From Haladaptatus cibarius D43 (lineage in GTDB: Archaea; Halobacteriota; Halobacteria; Halobacteriales; Haladaptataceae): a stretch of 64,000 nucleotides of DNA. The notes below the pieces were generated by a model that did no database searches, was not told the DNA's origin, and saw only the letters and a program-made list of their open reading frames with translations. Shown here piece by piece: positions 45,583 to 55,273 of the stretch. Each line of letters opens with the position of its first letter. Position 1 is the first letter of the stretch. The DNA lies in assembly GCF_000710615.1 (NCBI RefSeq), contig NZ_JDTH01000002.1, positions 1,885,124 to 1,949,123 of the forward strand, read 5' to 3'. A program made the translations under genes and the position numbers.

Positions 45583-48429
45583 CTACGCCGTTCGCTCCCG
45601 TACCAATTCGGCCAGTTCCGCCTTCGACAGTCGGTTTATTTCGGGAAGCTCACTCGGTTCGAGTGCGTCGTCCAGTGCGGTGTAGAAAATTTTCGCTGAC
45701 ACCTCGTGGTCTGGATAGGCCGCCGAAACGACGTGGTAGTAGATGCTCAACTGAATTTCGTACTCCGATTGGGCGTCTCTGCGAAGGTCAGTTTTGTAAT
45801 CCACTATTTCGACTGAATCTGGGGTGACGTGAATCAAATCCACGATCCCCGAAATCGTCACCTGTTCGCCGTCAACCGTGAGCGGCAGGTAGGCGTTCTC
45901 CTCGATTATTTTCTCGCCGTCCATCGAGTCGATAAACTCGGCAACCCGGCGCTGGTCGTCGGATTTCGGTTCGACCGGTTCGTCGCGTGCGTAGCGCTCC
46001 GCGAAACCGTGGAGTCGCGCGCCGAAATCGGTGCCGCGTCCCTCGCGGTCTTCGAACACGTCGTCGCGCATGAGCGTGTGCGGTGTGTGGCCTCTCGGCC
46101 CTTCCGGGTCGGGCGTCGAAATCCGAAGTTTCGTCTGTTCGGTGCGAACTGACTCGTCCACCGAGAGGTCGGGCGTTCGTTCCCACGCATCAATTGGAAG
46201 GTTCTCGAACAGCGGACTCGGGGACTCGCCCGCCGAGAAAACGAGATGTGATTCGGCCCGCGTCATCGCCACGTACAGCAGTCTCCGTTCCTCGTCGTAG
46301 TTTTTCGGAAGACAGTGCCGGAGAACGTCGGTTTGCCAGTCGTCGTAGATGTGCGGTCGGCCGTGCGCTTCTGCGTAACGTTTTCGCTGGCGGAGTCCGA
46401 CCGGGTCGCCGTAGGTGATGGCCCGGGTGTCAGAGCCTCGGGTCGGGAATCGGCCTTCGTTCATGTTCGCCAAAATCACGATCGGATGTTCGAGTCCCTT
46501 CGCAGCGTGAATCGTCTGCACCGTCACCGAATCAGAGCCGATTCCGTCGGCCACCTCCTGCGTGGTTCCGCGTTCGATACCGCGCTCTACAAATCGAATC
46601 AGGTCGCCCCGAGTCATCGTCGTCGCGTCGAACACCGATTGCAGGGTCGAGAGCAACACGTCGGCGTCAGTTCCGTCGTAGCCGTACCGCGAAAAGACCG
46701 TTCTGGCAACCGCGCCGACGGTTTCCATATCCTCGATTTCGGCGCGGAAGTCGGCCATGTCGGTCGGATATTCTCCAGTTTCGAGGACGTGCTGAACCTC
46801 GTCCAGACTGTAGCCCGCCTGTTCCAACACGACGGCCCACCCTCGATTCGAATCGGTTTCGAGGATGCGAAGCCACGCGAGGAGGAGTTTCGCCGGGTCG
46901 GTGCGGAACAGTTCGACGCCGCCTTCGTACGCCATCGGGATGCCGTACTCGTCGGCCACGTCCTGTAGTTCACGGCCGAAATCCCGAGTTCGGGTGAGAA
47001 CCGCAATATCCTCGTGGCGTGGGGCGAGTAGTTCGCCGTCTCGTTCGATGGCGTACTCCTCGTTTCCGACGACCTGCTGAATCGTCTCCAACACGGATTC
47101 GTGTTCGTCGTCGCTGACGACGGCCTCGATGCGCGAATATTCGTGTTCCGTGTTCGAGGAGAGCGGGACGATCTCCTCGGCGATGCCCGGGTCTACGTCG
47201 TCAGATTTCGCGGCTTCCGTCGTGAGGCTGTGTTCCGAAAAGTCGAGGATGGCCTGCGTGGATCGGTAGTTTTCGACCAGTGCGATGTCGTTCACGTCCG
47301 CAGTAGAAACCCCGACGCGCTCCCCGTCGTCGTTCAGTTCGTCGGCGAATCTCTCAAGTCGGGATTCGAACTCGGTGATGTTCGCCACCTCGGCGTACTG
47401 AAACGAGTAGATGCTCTGTTTCCAGTCGCCGACGACGCAGAAGTTGTCGGTTCCGGCCAGCAGGAGGGCGAGTTTGAACTGGATTTCGCTCGAATCCTGA
47501 AACTCGTCCACCATCACGTACTCGTATTTGCATTCCTCTCGCAGGTCGTCGTCCTCACAGAGTAAGACGAACGCGAACAACTGGAGGAAGCCGAAATTGA
47601 GGTAGTTCCGCCGGAGCGCGAACCGGACGTACTCGAAATACACGTCGTGGACGAACTCCTTCAGCGCTTCCCGGTCGGTATCGAAGACGCGTTTTGCGAC
47701 CGATTCGTCGATCTGTTTCGTCCCCCTGCCGCCGCGCAGTTCGGACTTTTCCGGTGCATCGGGAAGGTAGCATTTTCCGCGCCCGTACCGCCCCAACTTT
47801 TTGCGGAGACGGGACTGCTTGCGCCCGCGCTGTTCGTTCACGGAGTCGAATATCTCTCGAAAGGCGTCGAACTCGCCGTCAAGCGACCGCTCACTGTTTC
47901 GGTACCAGCCGTCTTCGGTTGGAAAGACGCCTTTCGCGGACAGTTGGTGAATCAGTCCGAGCAGTTCGCTCGTATCTCGGACGATTCTGACGAACTCGGC
48001 GTGTTCCGGGTGGTCGTCGGTGAATCGGTCGATGAACTCCGAAAAGTGGGCTTCCTCCACGATTTCCTCCCCGAGAATTCGCGTACTGGCGGTGATATGG
48101 TCGTCGATGCCGAGCAACTCTGGTGCGTCGAAGCCGTGTTCTTGAATGATGTCGTGACAGAGGCTATGAAACGTCCCGATAGGCGCGTCCGCCAGTTCGC
48201 GCATTTCGTAATTGCAGTGTTCGACCACGCGCTCTTTCATCTCCGTCGCCGCGTTGTTGGTGAACGTGACGAGCAGAACGTCGTCCGGGGAGACGCCCGT
48301 TTGCGAAACGATATTCGCGTAACGTCGGGTGATAGTGAACGTTTTTCCGGTTCCGGCCCCGGCATCTACCCTGTAAATCCCGTCGGTGCTGTCGATGAGC
48401 GTCTGTTGTTGGTCGTTCGGATTAGTCAT
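45583..48429 (-). CDS. UvrD/Rep-type helicase-nuclease (AddA-like)
   Basis: This 948-residue SF1 helicase has Walker A GAGTGKTFT (about 22-29), motif II MVDEFQDSSEIQ, motif III GDWKQSIYSFQYA, motif V TIHAAKGLEHPIVIL and motif VI LLYVAMTRAESHLVFS. A C-terminal PD-(D/E)XK nuclease has ARLHGFAERY and VEIVDYKTDLRRD. This is the layout of bacterial AddA, which resects double-strand DNA breaks. It overlaps the AddB-like gene start by 8 bp and is transcribed after it. Roles in archaeal recombination or in destroying foreign DNA are inferred. Confidence 0.88.
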   Translation of the reverse strand: MTNPNDQQQTLIDSTDGIYRVDAGAGTGKTFTITRRYANIVSQTGVSPDDVLLVTFTNNAATEMKERVVEHCNYEMRELADAPIGTFHSLCHDIIQEHGFDAPELLGIDDHITASTRILGEEIVEEAHFSEFIDRFTDDHPEHAEFVRIVRDTSELLGLIHQLSAKGVFPTEDGWYRNSERSLDGEFDAFREIFDSVNEQRGRKQSRLRKKLGRYGRGKCYLPDAPEKSELRGGRGTKQIDESVAKRVFDTDREALKEFVHDVYFEYVRFALRRNYLNFGFLQLFAFVLLCEDDDLREECKYEYVMVDEFQDSSEIQFKLALLLAGTDNFCVVGDWKQSIYSFQYAEVANITEFESRLERFADELNDDGERVGVSTADVNDIALVENYRSTQAILDFSEHSLTTEAAKSDDVDPGIAEEIVPLSSNTEHEYSRIEAVVSDDEHESVLETIQQVVGNEEYAIERDGELLAPRHEDIAVLTRTRDFGRELQDVADEYGIPMAYEGGVELFRTDPAKLLLAWLRILETDSNRGWAVVLEQAGYSLDEVQHVLETGEYPTDMADFRAEIEDMETVGAVARTVFSRYGYDGTDADVLLSTLQSVFDATTMTRGDLIRFVERGIERGTTQEVADGIGSDSVTVQTIHAAKGLEHPIVILANMNEGRFPTRGSDTRAITYGDPVGLRQRKRYAEAHGRPHIYDDWQTDVLRHCLPKNYDEERRLLYVAMTRAESHLVFSAGESPSPLFENLPIDAWERTPDLSVDESVRTEQTKLRISTPDPEGPRGHTPHTLMRDDVFEDREGRGTDFGARLHGFAERYARDEPVEPKSDDQRRVAEFIDSMDGEKIIEENAYLPLTVDGEQVTISGIVDLIHVTPDSVEIVDYKTDLRRDAQSEYEIQLSIYYHVVSAAYPDHEVSAKIFYTALDDALEPSELPEINRLSKAELAELVRERTA

Positions 48430-50992
48430 CGGTGAGAATGCAGTCGCGGTTGTCGAGATGGTCGAATGCCGGTTCGCCGACCGGGAATCGCTCCCCGGTT
48501 CGGTAGTCGTTCAGTTCCCCCAATCGCTCTGCGACGAACGATTCGAAGGCGTCCACGTCTTCACGGAAGTAGTTTCGTTTTCGAACTCCGTTCAGTTCGC
48601 GGAGGGCTTGGTCACAGCCCTTTCCGGGGTCGGCGTCGGTCGTGACCGCAGACGACACGTCCGCCGTGAAATTCGCGGCGTATTCCGACTCGCGGAGGTC
48701 CGCCTTGTCGGTCGTTTCCGGAAACGGCCTGCGCGAGGCGATTTCTCGGTACTGCTCGAAACCAAGGTCTTCGAAAGTCGTCCGGCAGTCCTTGTAGCCG
48801 TCACAGAGTCGGTCGTAGACTTCGCGCGAAGCGACGAACTCAGGAAACGATTCGGGGTAGTAAGTCACCGTCGTCAGGGTGTCTCCGATGTCCGCCTCGC
48901 CCGTCACCACGTCGGAAAGCGTTTCGAGGAAGTGGAAGAAGGTAAATCGATGTTGTCGGCCGGGATGCTGGTTGCGCCAGTGGGCGAGATACAGCAGGGC
49001 CTGAAAGTTCGGTCGGTCGACGATATCGTCACTCGAGGACGATTTGACGACCGAATACGCCGATTTCTTCGACCCGCTTTTGTAGTCCAGCAGTCGGGTT
49101 GGGGAGTGGACAAGGTCGATTTTTCCCTTCAGTCCCAGCGAGTCGTTTTCGAACCAGCGTTCCGTGAGCGGGGATTCGACCGAGCGGTCGAATTTCTCTG
49201 CGAAGGTATTCTCGCCCCAACCGCTCTCCGGCGTGAGAAATTCACCGGATTCCGGCGGGTCGGCATCGAGATATTCGATGATGGTCTCGATACCGATTCG
49301 GTATCGCGTCTCTCGAACCGGGCGTTTTGCGTCGGGAAAAAACGGCGAGACTTCGTCCAGCATGATTGCTACGACCTCCGAAATCAGGTCGTCATCGACC
49401 GCGGGTGAATGGTTCACGTAGAACTCCGCGAAGTCGTGAAACAGGTTTCCTTCGCGGAAATAGATTTTGTCCGGCGATTCGAGGGCGGTGCGGAAGAAGT
49501 AATCCCGCGGGCAAGCGACGAAGGAGTTCAAACTCGATTGGCTGATGGCGTCCGTCGATTCAGCGATTTCATCGGAAACGGAAATCGGTTCGTGCTCGAA
49601 ACCGACTTTGTGGGTTCGGTAGGGCCGCGAATGAGCCACCGATTCCAAATCGCTGAATCGGTCGAAATCCGCGTCTAACAGTTCTTCGAAGTAGAGACAC
49701 GGCGTAACCGGGCGTCCACCGCTTTCGTCCAGCACGAGGGAATACCGTTCGACCCCGTTCTGAAGCAGGAGTTGGAACTGTCGAAGATTTCTGTCGAACT
49801 GCCGTTCCGAATCAGTCCACGGCCAGACGGGCGGGGAATGTGTCCAACCCTCGTCCATGCCGAGGTAGAACACGACCGGCCTGTCCACGTAGGCCGCGGA
49901 TTTCGCGCTGGCCAGCAGAACGCCGTTTTCGTCTCGGTCTACCGGAACGTCGAACGACTGAAGGTAAAATTCGAGGTCGTCCACAGCCGTTTCCGTGACC
50001 TGTTTCCCGGCGATACCGAGCGTTCCGAGTTCTCGCCGGAACTCCGGAAGGGACACGCCAGCGCGGGATTCGAACCGTTTCAGTGCGGAAGCGAACGTCT
50101 CGTCCTCGATTCCGTCGCGGAACGACTGAAGCCATTCGACCGACGAAGCAGAAAGTGCCGAAAGCCGCTTTTCGTCGTGTTCGACGGCCGGATTCTCGCC
50201 GAGCGCGGTCAGCACGGGGCGGACGTCTCGAACACGCAGGTCGCTTCCGGCGAAACCGGCGCGAAGGAGCGACAGGAATGCTCGATTCGCCGATTCGTCG
50301 GCAAATTGGGGGCCGCCGTGAAACGGGATTTCCGCGGATTCGAGCGCCGATTCCACGAGAGCAGGAAACGAACTGCCGCCGTCCATCACGACAGCGACTT
50401 CGTTGGCGTTTTCCGCGGTGATGCTGTCGAAGAGCGTTTCCACGATTGCGCCCTCCGAATCGAAGACACGGAACGGTTCGTGATCGAACGAGGTGTCCGC
50501 AAACGCGGAAATCTCGTCGTACTCCGAGGGTAAAACCGAGCGTTCCAGTTCGGAAAACAGTTCCAGCGCGATTACCGCGACCGATTCATCTTCGGATTCG
50601 TACTCCGCCAGTCGTCGGTGGCGGGTGTCCGCCTCCTGCGCGATGGCAACTACGGTTGCCATCGCATCCGTGTCGAATCGCTCGTACTCGAAAATCGAAT
50701 CCAACGACCCGGTTTTCGACCAGCAATTGAGCACTGCCCGGACGAGATAGGATGCGCGTTTCCAGTGCAGTTCGGTTCGGTCGATGACGGCAAGGAACAG
50801 TCTTCGGTCGTCGGGTTGCCACTCGCGCCCTGCCGCGAGTCCACGGGGCGTCACCGCGAACGACCCGAGCCGGGGTTCGTCCAGTCGTCGGTTCAACGCC
50901 TGTGCAAGCGGCGCGTCTGGAACGACGACGCGGTCGTACCCCCGACAGTCGTCGTAGAGTCGTTCGACCGACTTCGCCTTTTTCAATGACAC
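48422..50992 (-). CDS. PD-(D/E)XK nuclease subunit (AddB-like, no ATPase motif)
   Basis: The 856-residue protein begins VERLYDDCRGYDRVVVPDAPLAQALNRR without a Walker A motif, as in RecC/AddB-type inactive helicases. A C-terminal nuclease (about 560-760) has CPRDYFFRTALESPDKIYFREGNLFHDFAEFY and RLLDYKSGSKKS with the following Gln in NFQALLYL. Only the first Cys of an AddB-like FeS arrangement is obvious, so no cluster is claimed. The ATG-proximal start is 50992. It is read first in the operon with the helicase, and its 3' end overlaps it by 8 bp. Confidence 0.8.
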   Translation of the reverse strand: MSLKKAKSVERLYDDCRGYDRVVVPDAPLAQALNRRLDEPRLGSFAVTPRGLAAGREWQPDDRRLFLAVIDRTELHWKRASYLVRAVLNCWSKTGSLDSIFEYERFDTDAMATVVAIAQEADTRHRRLAEYESEDESVAVIALELFSELERSVLPSEYDEISAFADTSFDHEPFRVFDSEGAIVETLFDSITAENANEVAVVMDGGSSFPALVESALESAEIPFHGGPQFADESANRAFLSLLRAGFAGSDLRVRDVRPVLTALGENPAVEHDEKRLSALSASSVEWLQSFRDGIEDETFASALKRFESRAGVSLPEFRRELGTLGIAGKQVTETAVDDLEFYLQSFDVPVDRDENGVLLASAKSAAYVDRPVVFYLGMDEGWTHSPPVWPWTDSERQFDRNLRQFQLLLQNGVERYSLVLDESGGRPVTPCLYFEELLDADFDRFSDLESVAHSRPYRTHKVGFEHEPISVSDEIAESTDAISQSSLNSFVACPRDYFFRTALESPDKIYFREGNLFHDFAEFYVNHSPAVDDDLISEVVAIMLDEVSPFFPDAKRPVRETRYRIGIETIIEYLDADPPESGEFLTPESGWGENTFAEKFDRSVESPLTERWFENDSLGLKGKIDLVHSPTRLLDYKSGSKKSAYSVVKSSSSDDIVDRPNFQALLYLAHWRNQHPGRQHRFTFFHFLETLSDVVTGEADIGDTLTTVTYYPESFPEFVASREVYDRLCDGYKDCRTTFEDLGFEQYREIASRRPFPETTDKADLRESEYAANFTADVSSAVTTDADPGKGCDQALRELNGVRKRNYFREDVDAFESFVAERLGELNDYRTGERFPVGEPAFDHLDNRDCILTDD

Positions 50993-51141
50993 GACAAGGA
51001 TGTGGTTGGAGTGGGCGCAAAAACCTACCGACGAGTGGGTTAGAAAATCGGGAACAAAGAAAATAAAATCTCAGAAAACGACGTGACGAAATTCGTGTTT
51101 TGGGGCGAACATTCATACTGCTGACAGCGAAATAGAGAAGT

Positions 51142-51393
51142 ATGACTCGATGGTTACGTCTTGGCGGTTGGGCGATCCTCGCACTCGTCCTCCTGTGGCT
51201 CGTCGCGGAAATCGTGAGCATCGTCCTCGGCTTCCTGTCGTGGCTCGTCAGCACCGTCCTCACCCTCGTCGTCCTCGCAGTTCTGTTGTATCTGGCGTAC
51301 ATCGTGGTGTCGAATGTGGTCGGCGGGAGCAGCGAGTCAGGTCGGTCACAGTCACGCAAGCGAGAGCGCGAGCGAGAGAAAATATTCGAATAG
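51142..51393 (+). CDS. small membrane protein
   Basis: The 83-residue product has two adjacent hydrophobic segments (about 8-30 and 34-58) and a basic, highly charged C terminus (QSRKREREREKIFE). It is the first gene upstream of the beta-CASP nuclease, 81 bp away, on the same strand. The family is unknown; small basic-tailed membrane proteins often anchor partners, but there is no evidence for one here. Confidence 0.65.
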   Translation: MTRWLRLGGWAILALVLLWLVAEIVSIVLGFLSWLVSTVLTLVVLAVLLYLAYIVVSNVVGGSSESGRSQSRKREREREKIFE

Positions 51394-51474
51394 GGACGAC
51401 TGCCGACTGTTCGGCAGTCGCCATCGGCGACCGAACCGACGAAGGAAAAGGCCTCCGGCGAATACTGTTTCCCA

Positions 51475-52710
51475 ATGAACATCCAGTTTCTCGGCGGGGC
51501 GCGCGAAGTCGGGCGAAGCGCGATTCTCGTCAACGATTCCCTTCTGCTCGATTACGGGATGTTGACGGGAAATCCGCCGCAGTTTCCAGTCGGAAGCGTG
51601 AATCCCGACGCTGTCGTCGTCTCACACGGCCACTTAGACCACGTCGGGATTCTTCCCTCCCTACTTTCCGGCGACGACCGTCCGCCGATTCACTGGACGC
51701 CGCCCACCCGGGAGTTGGCCCACTTGCTCGCGCGCGACACGCTGAAACTCCACGGTGGGAGCTACGACTGTCCGTTTACGGAAGCCGACCTGAAACGACT
51801 CAGGCAGGTGTCGGTTCCGCACGGCTACCGCGAGACGTTCGAAGCGGCAGGTCACAAAATCACGTTTTTCGACGCTGGCCACATCCCCGGAAGCGCGCAC
51901 GTCCTCGTGGACGACGGCGAGACGAGACTGCTCTACACCGCGGATTTCCACACCGGCAACCAGCGACTCTTGTCGGGAACCACGGCGCGACCCGACGCGG
52001 ACGTGGTCATCTGCGAAAGCACCTACTCGGACGTGGAACACGACGAGCGCAAGCAGGTCGAAGAGCGATTCGCAGAGAGCGTGAAGACGACGCTCTGGGA
52101 GGGCGGAACCGTCGTCGTTCCGGCCTTCGCCATCGGTCGAACGCAGGAGATGTTGCTGGTCTGTGAAGCCCACGACATCGACTGCTACGTCGATGGGATG
52201 GGCAAAGAAGTGACACGAATGCTCCGACGAAATACCGACTTCGTCCGGGACGAGGATGCACTCAAACGAGCCGTCTCGAACGCGCGATTCGTGGCGGGAA
52301 AAAACGGCCAGCGAAAGCGGATTGCGAGGAAAAACACGGTCATCGTGACGACCTCCGGAATGCTTTCAGGCGGCCCCGCGATGACCTACATTCCGGAAAT
52401 CCGCGCGAACCCCGTCAACAAAATCACGATGACTGGCTATCAGGTCGAAGGAACGCCCGGCAGGGAACTGCTGGATTCGGGCCGCGGCGAAATCGACGGC
52501 CGGGTGATGCCCGTCAGCGCACAGGTGGAGTCCTACGACTTTTCCGCCCACGCAGACCGCGATGGCCTGCTCGACTTTCTGAAATCGTACCGAGATGCGA
52601 CGGTGTTCGTGAATCACGGCGACAGGTGCGAGGCGTTCGCCGAAGAGTTGCGGGGCAATGGATACGACGCGAGTGCGCCAGAAGTTGGAGAGGAATGGAC
52701 GAGCGCATGA
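51475..52710 (+). CDS. beta-CASP metallo-beta-lactamase RNase (aCPSF2/RNase J-like)
   Basis: This 411-residue protein has the MBL zinc motif SHGHLDHVG (His51, His53, Asp55, His56), a phosphate-site Asp in LYTADFHTGN and His in FSAHADRDGLLDFLKSY, plus the beta-CASP insert typical of RNA-processing endonuclease/5'-exonucleases. No KH domain is present, which points to the aCPSF2-type rather than aCPSF1-type group. It should degrade or trim RNA in the cytoplasm. The stop overlaps the RNA ligase start in an ATGA junction. Confidence 0.88.
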   Translation: MNIQFLGGAREVGRSAILVNDSLLLDYGMLTGNPPQFPVGSVNPDAVVVSHGHLDHVGILPSLLSGDDRPPIHWTPPTRELAHLLARDTLKLHGGSYDCPFTEADLKRLRQVSVPHGYRETFEAAGHKITFFDAGHIPGSAHVLVDDGETRLLYTADFHTGNQRLLSGTTARPDADVVICESTYSDVEHDERKQVEERFAESVKTTLWEGGTVVVPAFAIGRTQEMLLVCEAHDIDCYVDGMGKEVTRMLRRNTDFVRDEDALKRAVSNARFVAGKNGQRKRIARKNTVIVTTSGMLSGGPAMTYIPEIRANPVNKITMTGYQVEGTPGRELLDSGRGEIDGRVMPVSAQVESYDFSAHADRDGLLDFLKSYRDATVFVNHGDRCEAFAEELRGNGYDASAPEVGEEWTSA

Positions 52711-53543
52711 AACGCTATCCTCCGATGTCACGACCCGACGACGCACCGAAATCGCTGTTCGACGGCGGTCACTTTTGGATTCAAGAGAAGGTGGACGGCA
52801 CACATCTCCGGTTTCGGCTTCAGGAGTCGGGACTGCTCCAATTTGGCGACCGGAATCGCGTCTACGATGCGGACGCGATTCCGACGCCCTACCAACACGT
52901 GGTTCGGCATATTCGAAAAAACCTCGACCGGTCGGCGCTCCGCTCGGCAGTCGAAAACGTCGAATCCGTCGTCTTCTTCGGCGAAGCAATGTATCAGCAC
53001 ATCATCGACTACGACTGGCGTCGAACGCCGTCGTTTCTGGGGTTCGACATTTGGTCGGACAGCAGTGAGCGGTTTCTGTCTCCCGACCGGGTGGAGGCGA
53101 TTTACGACCGTCTCGGTCTGAATCACGTGAACACGTTCGAAAAGGAGGTTCGGGCGGTTGATTTCGACCCCCATGACTACGAGGTGCCACAGTCGAACTG
53201 GTACGACGGGAAAGCGGCGGGTGTCGTCCTCCGGAACAAAACGGGTGGGCGCGTCAAATTACTCGATGGAGATTTTGAAGCGACAAACGAACGAAAAACG
53301 AGCGAGAAATCACCGAAAGACTTGGCCCGAGAATGTGCGACTGACCGTCGTTTCGAACGGGTAGCAAACGCGCTGGAATCGAATGGGCAGGCGGTTGCGG
53401 TGGATGCTCTGTTCGAACGAACGTTCGAGACAATCGTGCGCGAAGAACACGCCCGCCTGTTCGGCGAGGCGAATGACATCGACGTGCAGGCGTTTCGGTC
53501 GGAACTCGCGTCGCTCACCCAGCAGTTCGTCTCCCGTCGCTGA
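52707..53543 (+). CDS. RNA ligase-family protein with altered motif IV
   Basis: This 278-residue protein resembles Rnl2-type RNA ligases. Motif I is EKVDG with Lys28 as the adenylated residue, followed by THLRF; motif III is FFGEAMY (about 90-96); motif IIIa is FLGFDIW (110-116); motif V is GRVKLLDGDF with Lys184. Motif IV (KAAGVVL, 169-175) has Ala171 where related ligases usually have Glu. The start is the ATG at 52707, which overlaps the upstream nuclease stop; an ATG at 52695 is an alternative. It may seal or repair RNA, or have lost one step of the reaction. Function is inferred. Confidence 0.72.
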   Translation: MKRYPPMSRPDDAPKSLFDGGHFWIQEKVDGTHLRFRLQESGLLQFGDRNRVYDADAIPTPYQHVVRHIRKNLDRSALRSAVENVESVVFFGEAMYQHIIDYDWRRTPSFLGFDIWSDSSERFLSPDRVEAIYDRLGLNHVNTFEKEVRAVDFDPHDYEVPQSNWYDGKAAGVVLRNKTGGRVKLLDGDFEATNERKTSEKSPKDLARECATDRRFERVANALESNGQAVAVDALFERTFETIVREEHARLFGEANDIDVQAFRSELASLTQQFVSRR

Positions 53544-53568
53544 AATAGAACACCGATTTCGCCCCGTC

Positions 53569-54105
53569 TTATTGTTTCGTTTCCGGCAATCGAACGATGT
53601 CTTCCGGATTCTGGTACGCGTAGATGACGATGTCGCCGTGGTGGCGTTGCTCTCGGAGCATTTTTTCGCCCTCCTTTCTATTCACGTCGGTCATGATTTC
53701 CAGCGCGGTCAGAATGTCCGTTTGCGCGATTCCTCGTTCTCCCTTCGGAAACTCTTCACCCGCCGACTCCCGGCCGTCAAGCATCACCCGCACGTAGTCG
53801 GCCACGTCGCGCGACCCGTCCAATCGTTCGTGCCACGAAAGCGGGTAGATGCTGATGCCGTCGCCGATTCGATAGAACACGTCGTCTGCGACCCACGTCA
53901 TCGAATCGACGATGCGTCCTTCTAGCAGTTCGTCGGTTCTCTCTCGTTCGTAGCCGAGTGCATCAGCGTAAGCGTGGATGACTGAAAGCGGAACGCCCGG
54001 TTCGCCGCGAAGGTGGCGTTCGAGATACGTTACGAAATCTTCGACTCGGTAGTATCGGTCGTGTTTCGCTATGTCATCGACCAATCGTTCGTCAACGAGT
54101 GCCAT
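53569..54105 (-). CDS. haloarchaeal protein of unknown function
   Basis: The 178-residue cytoplasmic protein contains ALVDERLVDDIAKHDRYYRVEDFVTYLERHLRGEP, suggesting an N-terminal helical domain, and a middle section with YPLSWHERLDGSRDVADYVRVM. It ends ILTALEIMTDVNRKEGEKMLREQRHHGDIVIYAYQNPED. There is no membrane or signal segment. No family is recognised. It converges on the RNA ligase gene, 25 bp away, and is divergent from the M23 gene. Confidence 0.68.
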   Translation of the reverse strand: MALVDERLVDDIAKHDRYYRVEDFVTYLERHLRGEPGVPLSVIHAYADALGYERERTDELLEGRIVDSMTWVADDVFYRIGDGISIYPLSWHERLDGSRDVADYVRVMLDGRESAGEEFPKGERGIAQTDILTALEIMTDVNRKEGEKMLREQRHHGDIVIYAYQNPEDIVRLPETKQ

Positions 54106-54265
54106 GCAAAACTATTCGAGGGATAACGCGATAACCCTCTGCGGAACCGTTCTGAGAGGTTCCGCGTTAGTGCTACGCCGAACCGTAGCTGCTGTATCGG
54201 AAAGTCACTGCAACGCCAACGGCCTGAAAACAGTTATCGGAGCACAAAAGAAAGTCACGGTTGAA

Positions 54266-55273
54266 ATGATTGCGGACACCCTCCAAACACTGCGGTCGTC
54301 GCTCCGGCGAATCGACCCGGTTACGGTGAGCTATCTCGGAGTTCTCGGGATTCCGAGTTATTTTGCGGAGTCGCTCGAACCGCTCCGGATATTTATGCTG
54401 TTCTGGCTGTTCGGCCTGTGGCCGCTGGTTAGCGTACTGATTCCGACCTCGGACGAGGAATCGCCGGTAGAATTCGACACCGACTGGCGCTGGCGAGGGC
54501 GCTTTCTGGCGAGCAACCTTCTCGTAATGGTCAACCCGTTCATCCTCGTGCAGTCGATGGGGCAAATCGTCGGCAACGTCGTCGCGCTTTTTCGGTACCG
54601 TGGTCAACCACCAGCACCGGGACGATTCGACCAGCAGACAGAACTCACACTGCCGTTTTCCGGAACGTGGACGGTCGTCAACGGCGGCGTCGAGAAGGAG
54701 GATTCCCATTCGTGGAGCATCGTCTCACAGCGATACGCATACGATTTCGTGATTTCGGACGAGGACAGACGCACGCACGATGGTGATGGCGACAGTGCCG
54801 ACGAGTACTTCTGTTACAGCGAACCGATGCTCGCACCCGCGGACGGAACCGTAGTCGAAACCAAGGACGGTCACCGCGATTCGCCGTATTTTCGAGGGAT
54901 GCTCGACCCGTTTCAGCGCGACATCAGGGGGAATTACGTCACGATTCGGCACGCGGAAAATGAGTACAGCGTCCTCGCACATCTGGCAGAGGGAAGCGTC
55001 GCAGTCGAAGACGGCGAGAAAGTCGAACGCGGCCAGCAAATCGGTCGCTGCGGACACTCGGGAAACTCGACCGAACCACATCTGCATTTTCAACTGCAAG
55101 ACCGGCAGGATTTCTTTTTCTCGGCAGGACTGCCGATTACGTTCGGTAATCTCGGAATCGAGGACGCCGAAACCGGAGCGAGCGAGCAAAACGAGCCCGC
55201 TTCGATTCGAGAGGGTCAGCGCGTGACGACGACCGAATCGACGGATTCCGAAGCTTCAAAACGTCAAATGTGA
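54266..55273 (+). CDS. M23-family metallopeptidase with N-terminal membrane helices
   Basis: This 335-residue protein starts MIADTLQTLRSSLRRIDP and has two membrane helices (about 35-65 and 85-115). The C-terminal domain has LAPADGTVVETKDGHRDSPYF, NYVTIRHAENEYSVLAHLAEGSV, and the zinc motif HLHFQLQD at about 273-280. It keeps the LytM-like HxH, with the first His/Asp site less clear. The ATG at 54266 begins the first hydrophobic block; longer frames upstream lack support. It may process surface proteins since archaea have no murein. Confidence 0.75.
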   Translation: MIADTLQTLRSSLRRIDPVTVSYLGVLGIPSYFAESLEPLRIFMLFWLFGLWPLVSVLIPTSDEESPVEFDTDWRWRGRFLASNLLVMVNPFILVQSMGQIVGNVVALFRYRGQPPAPGRFDQQTELTLPFSGTWTVVNGGVEKEDSHSWSIVSQRYAYDFVISDEDRRTHDGDGDSADEYFCYSEPMLAPADGTVVETKDGHRDSPYFRGMLDPFQRDIRGNYVTIRHAENEYSVLAHLAEGSVAVEDGEKVERGQQIGRCGHSGNSTEPHLHFQLQDRQDFFFSAGLPITFGNLGIEDAETGASEQNEPASIREGQRVTTTESTDSEASKRQM

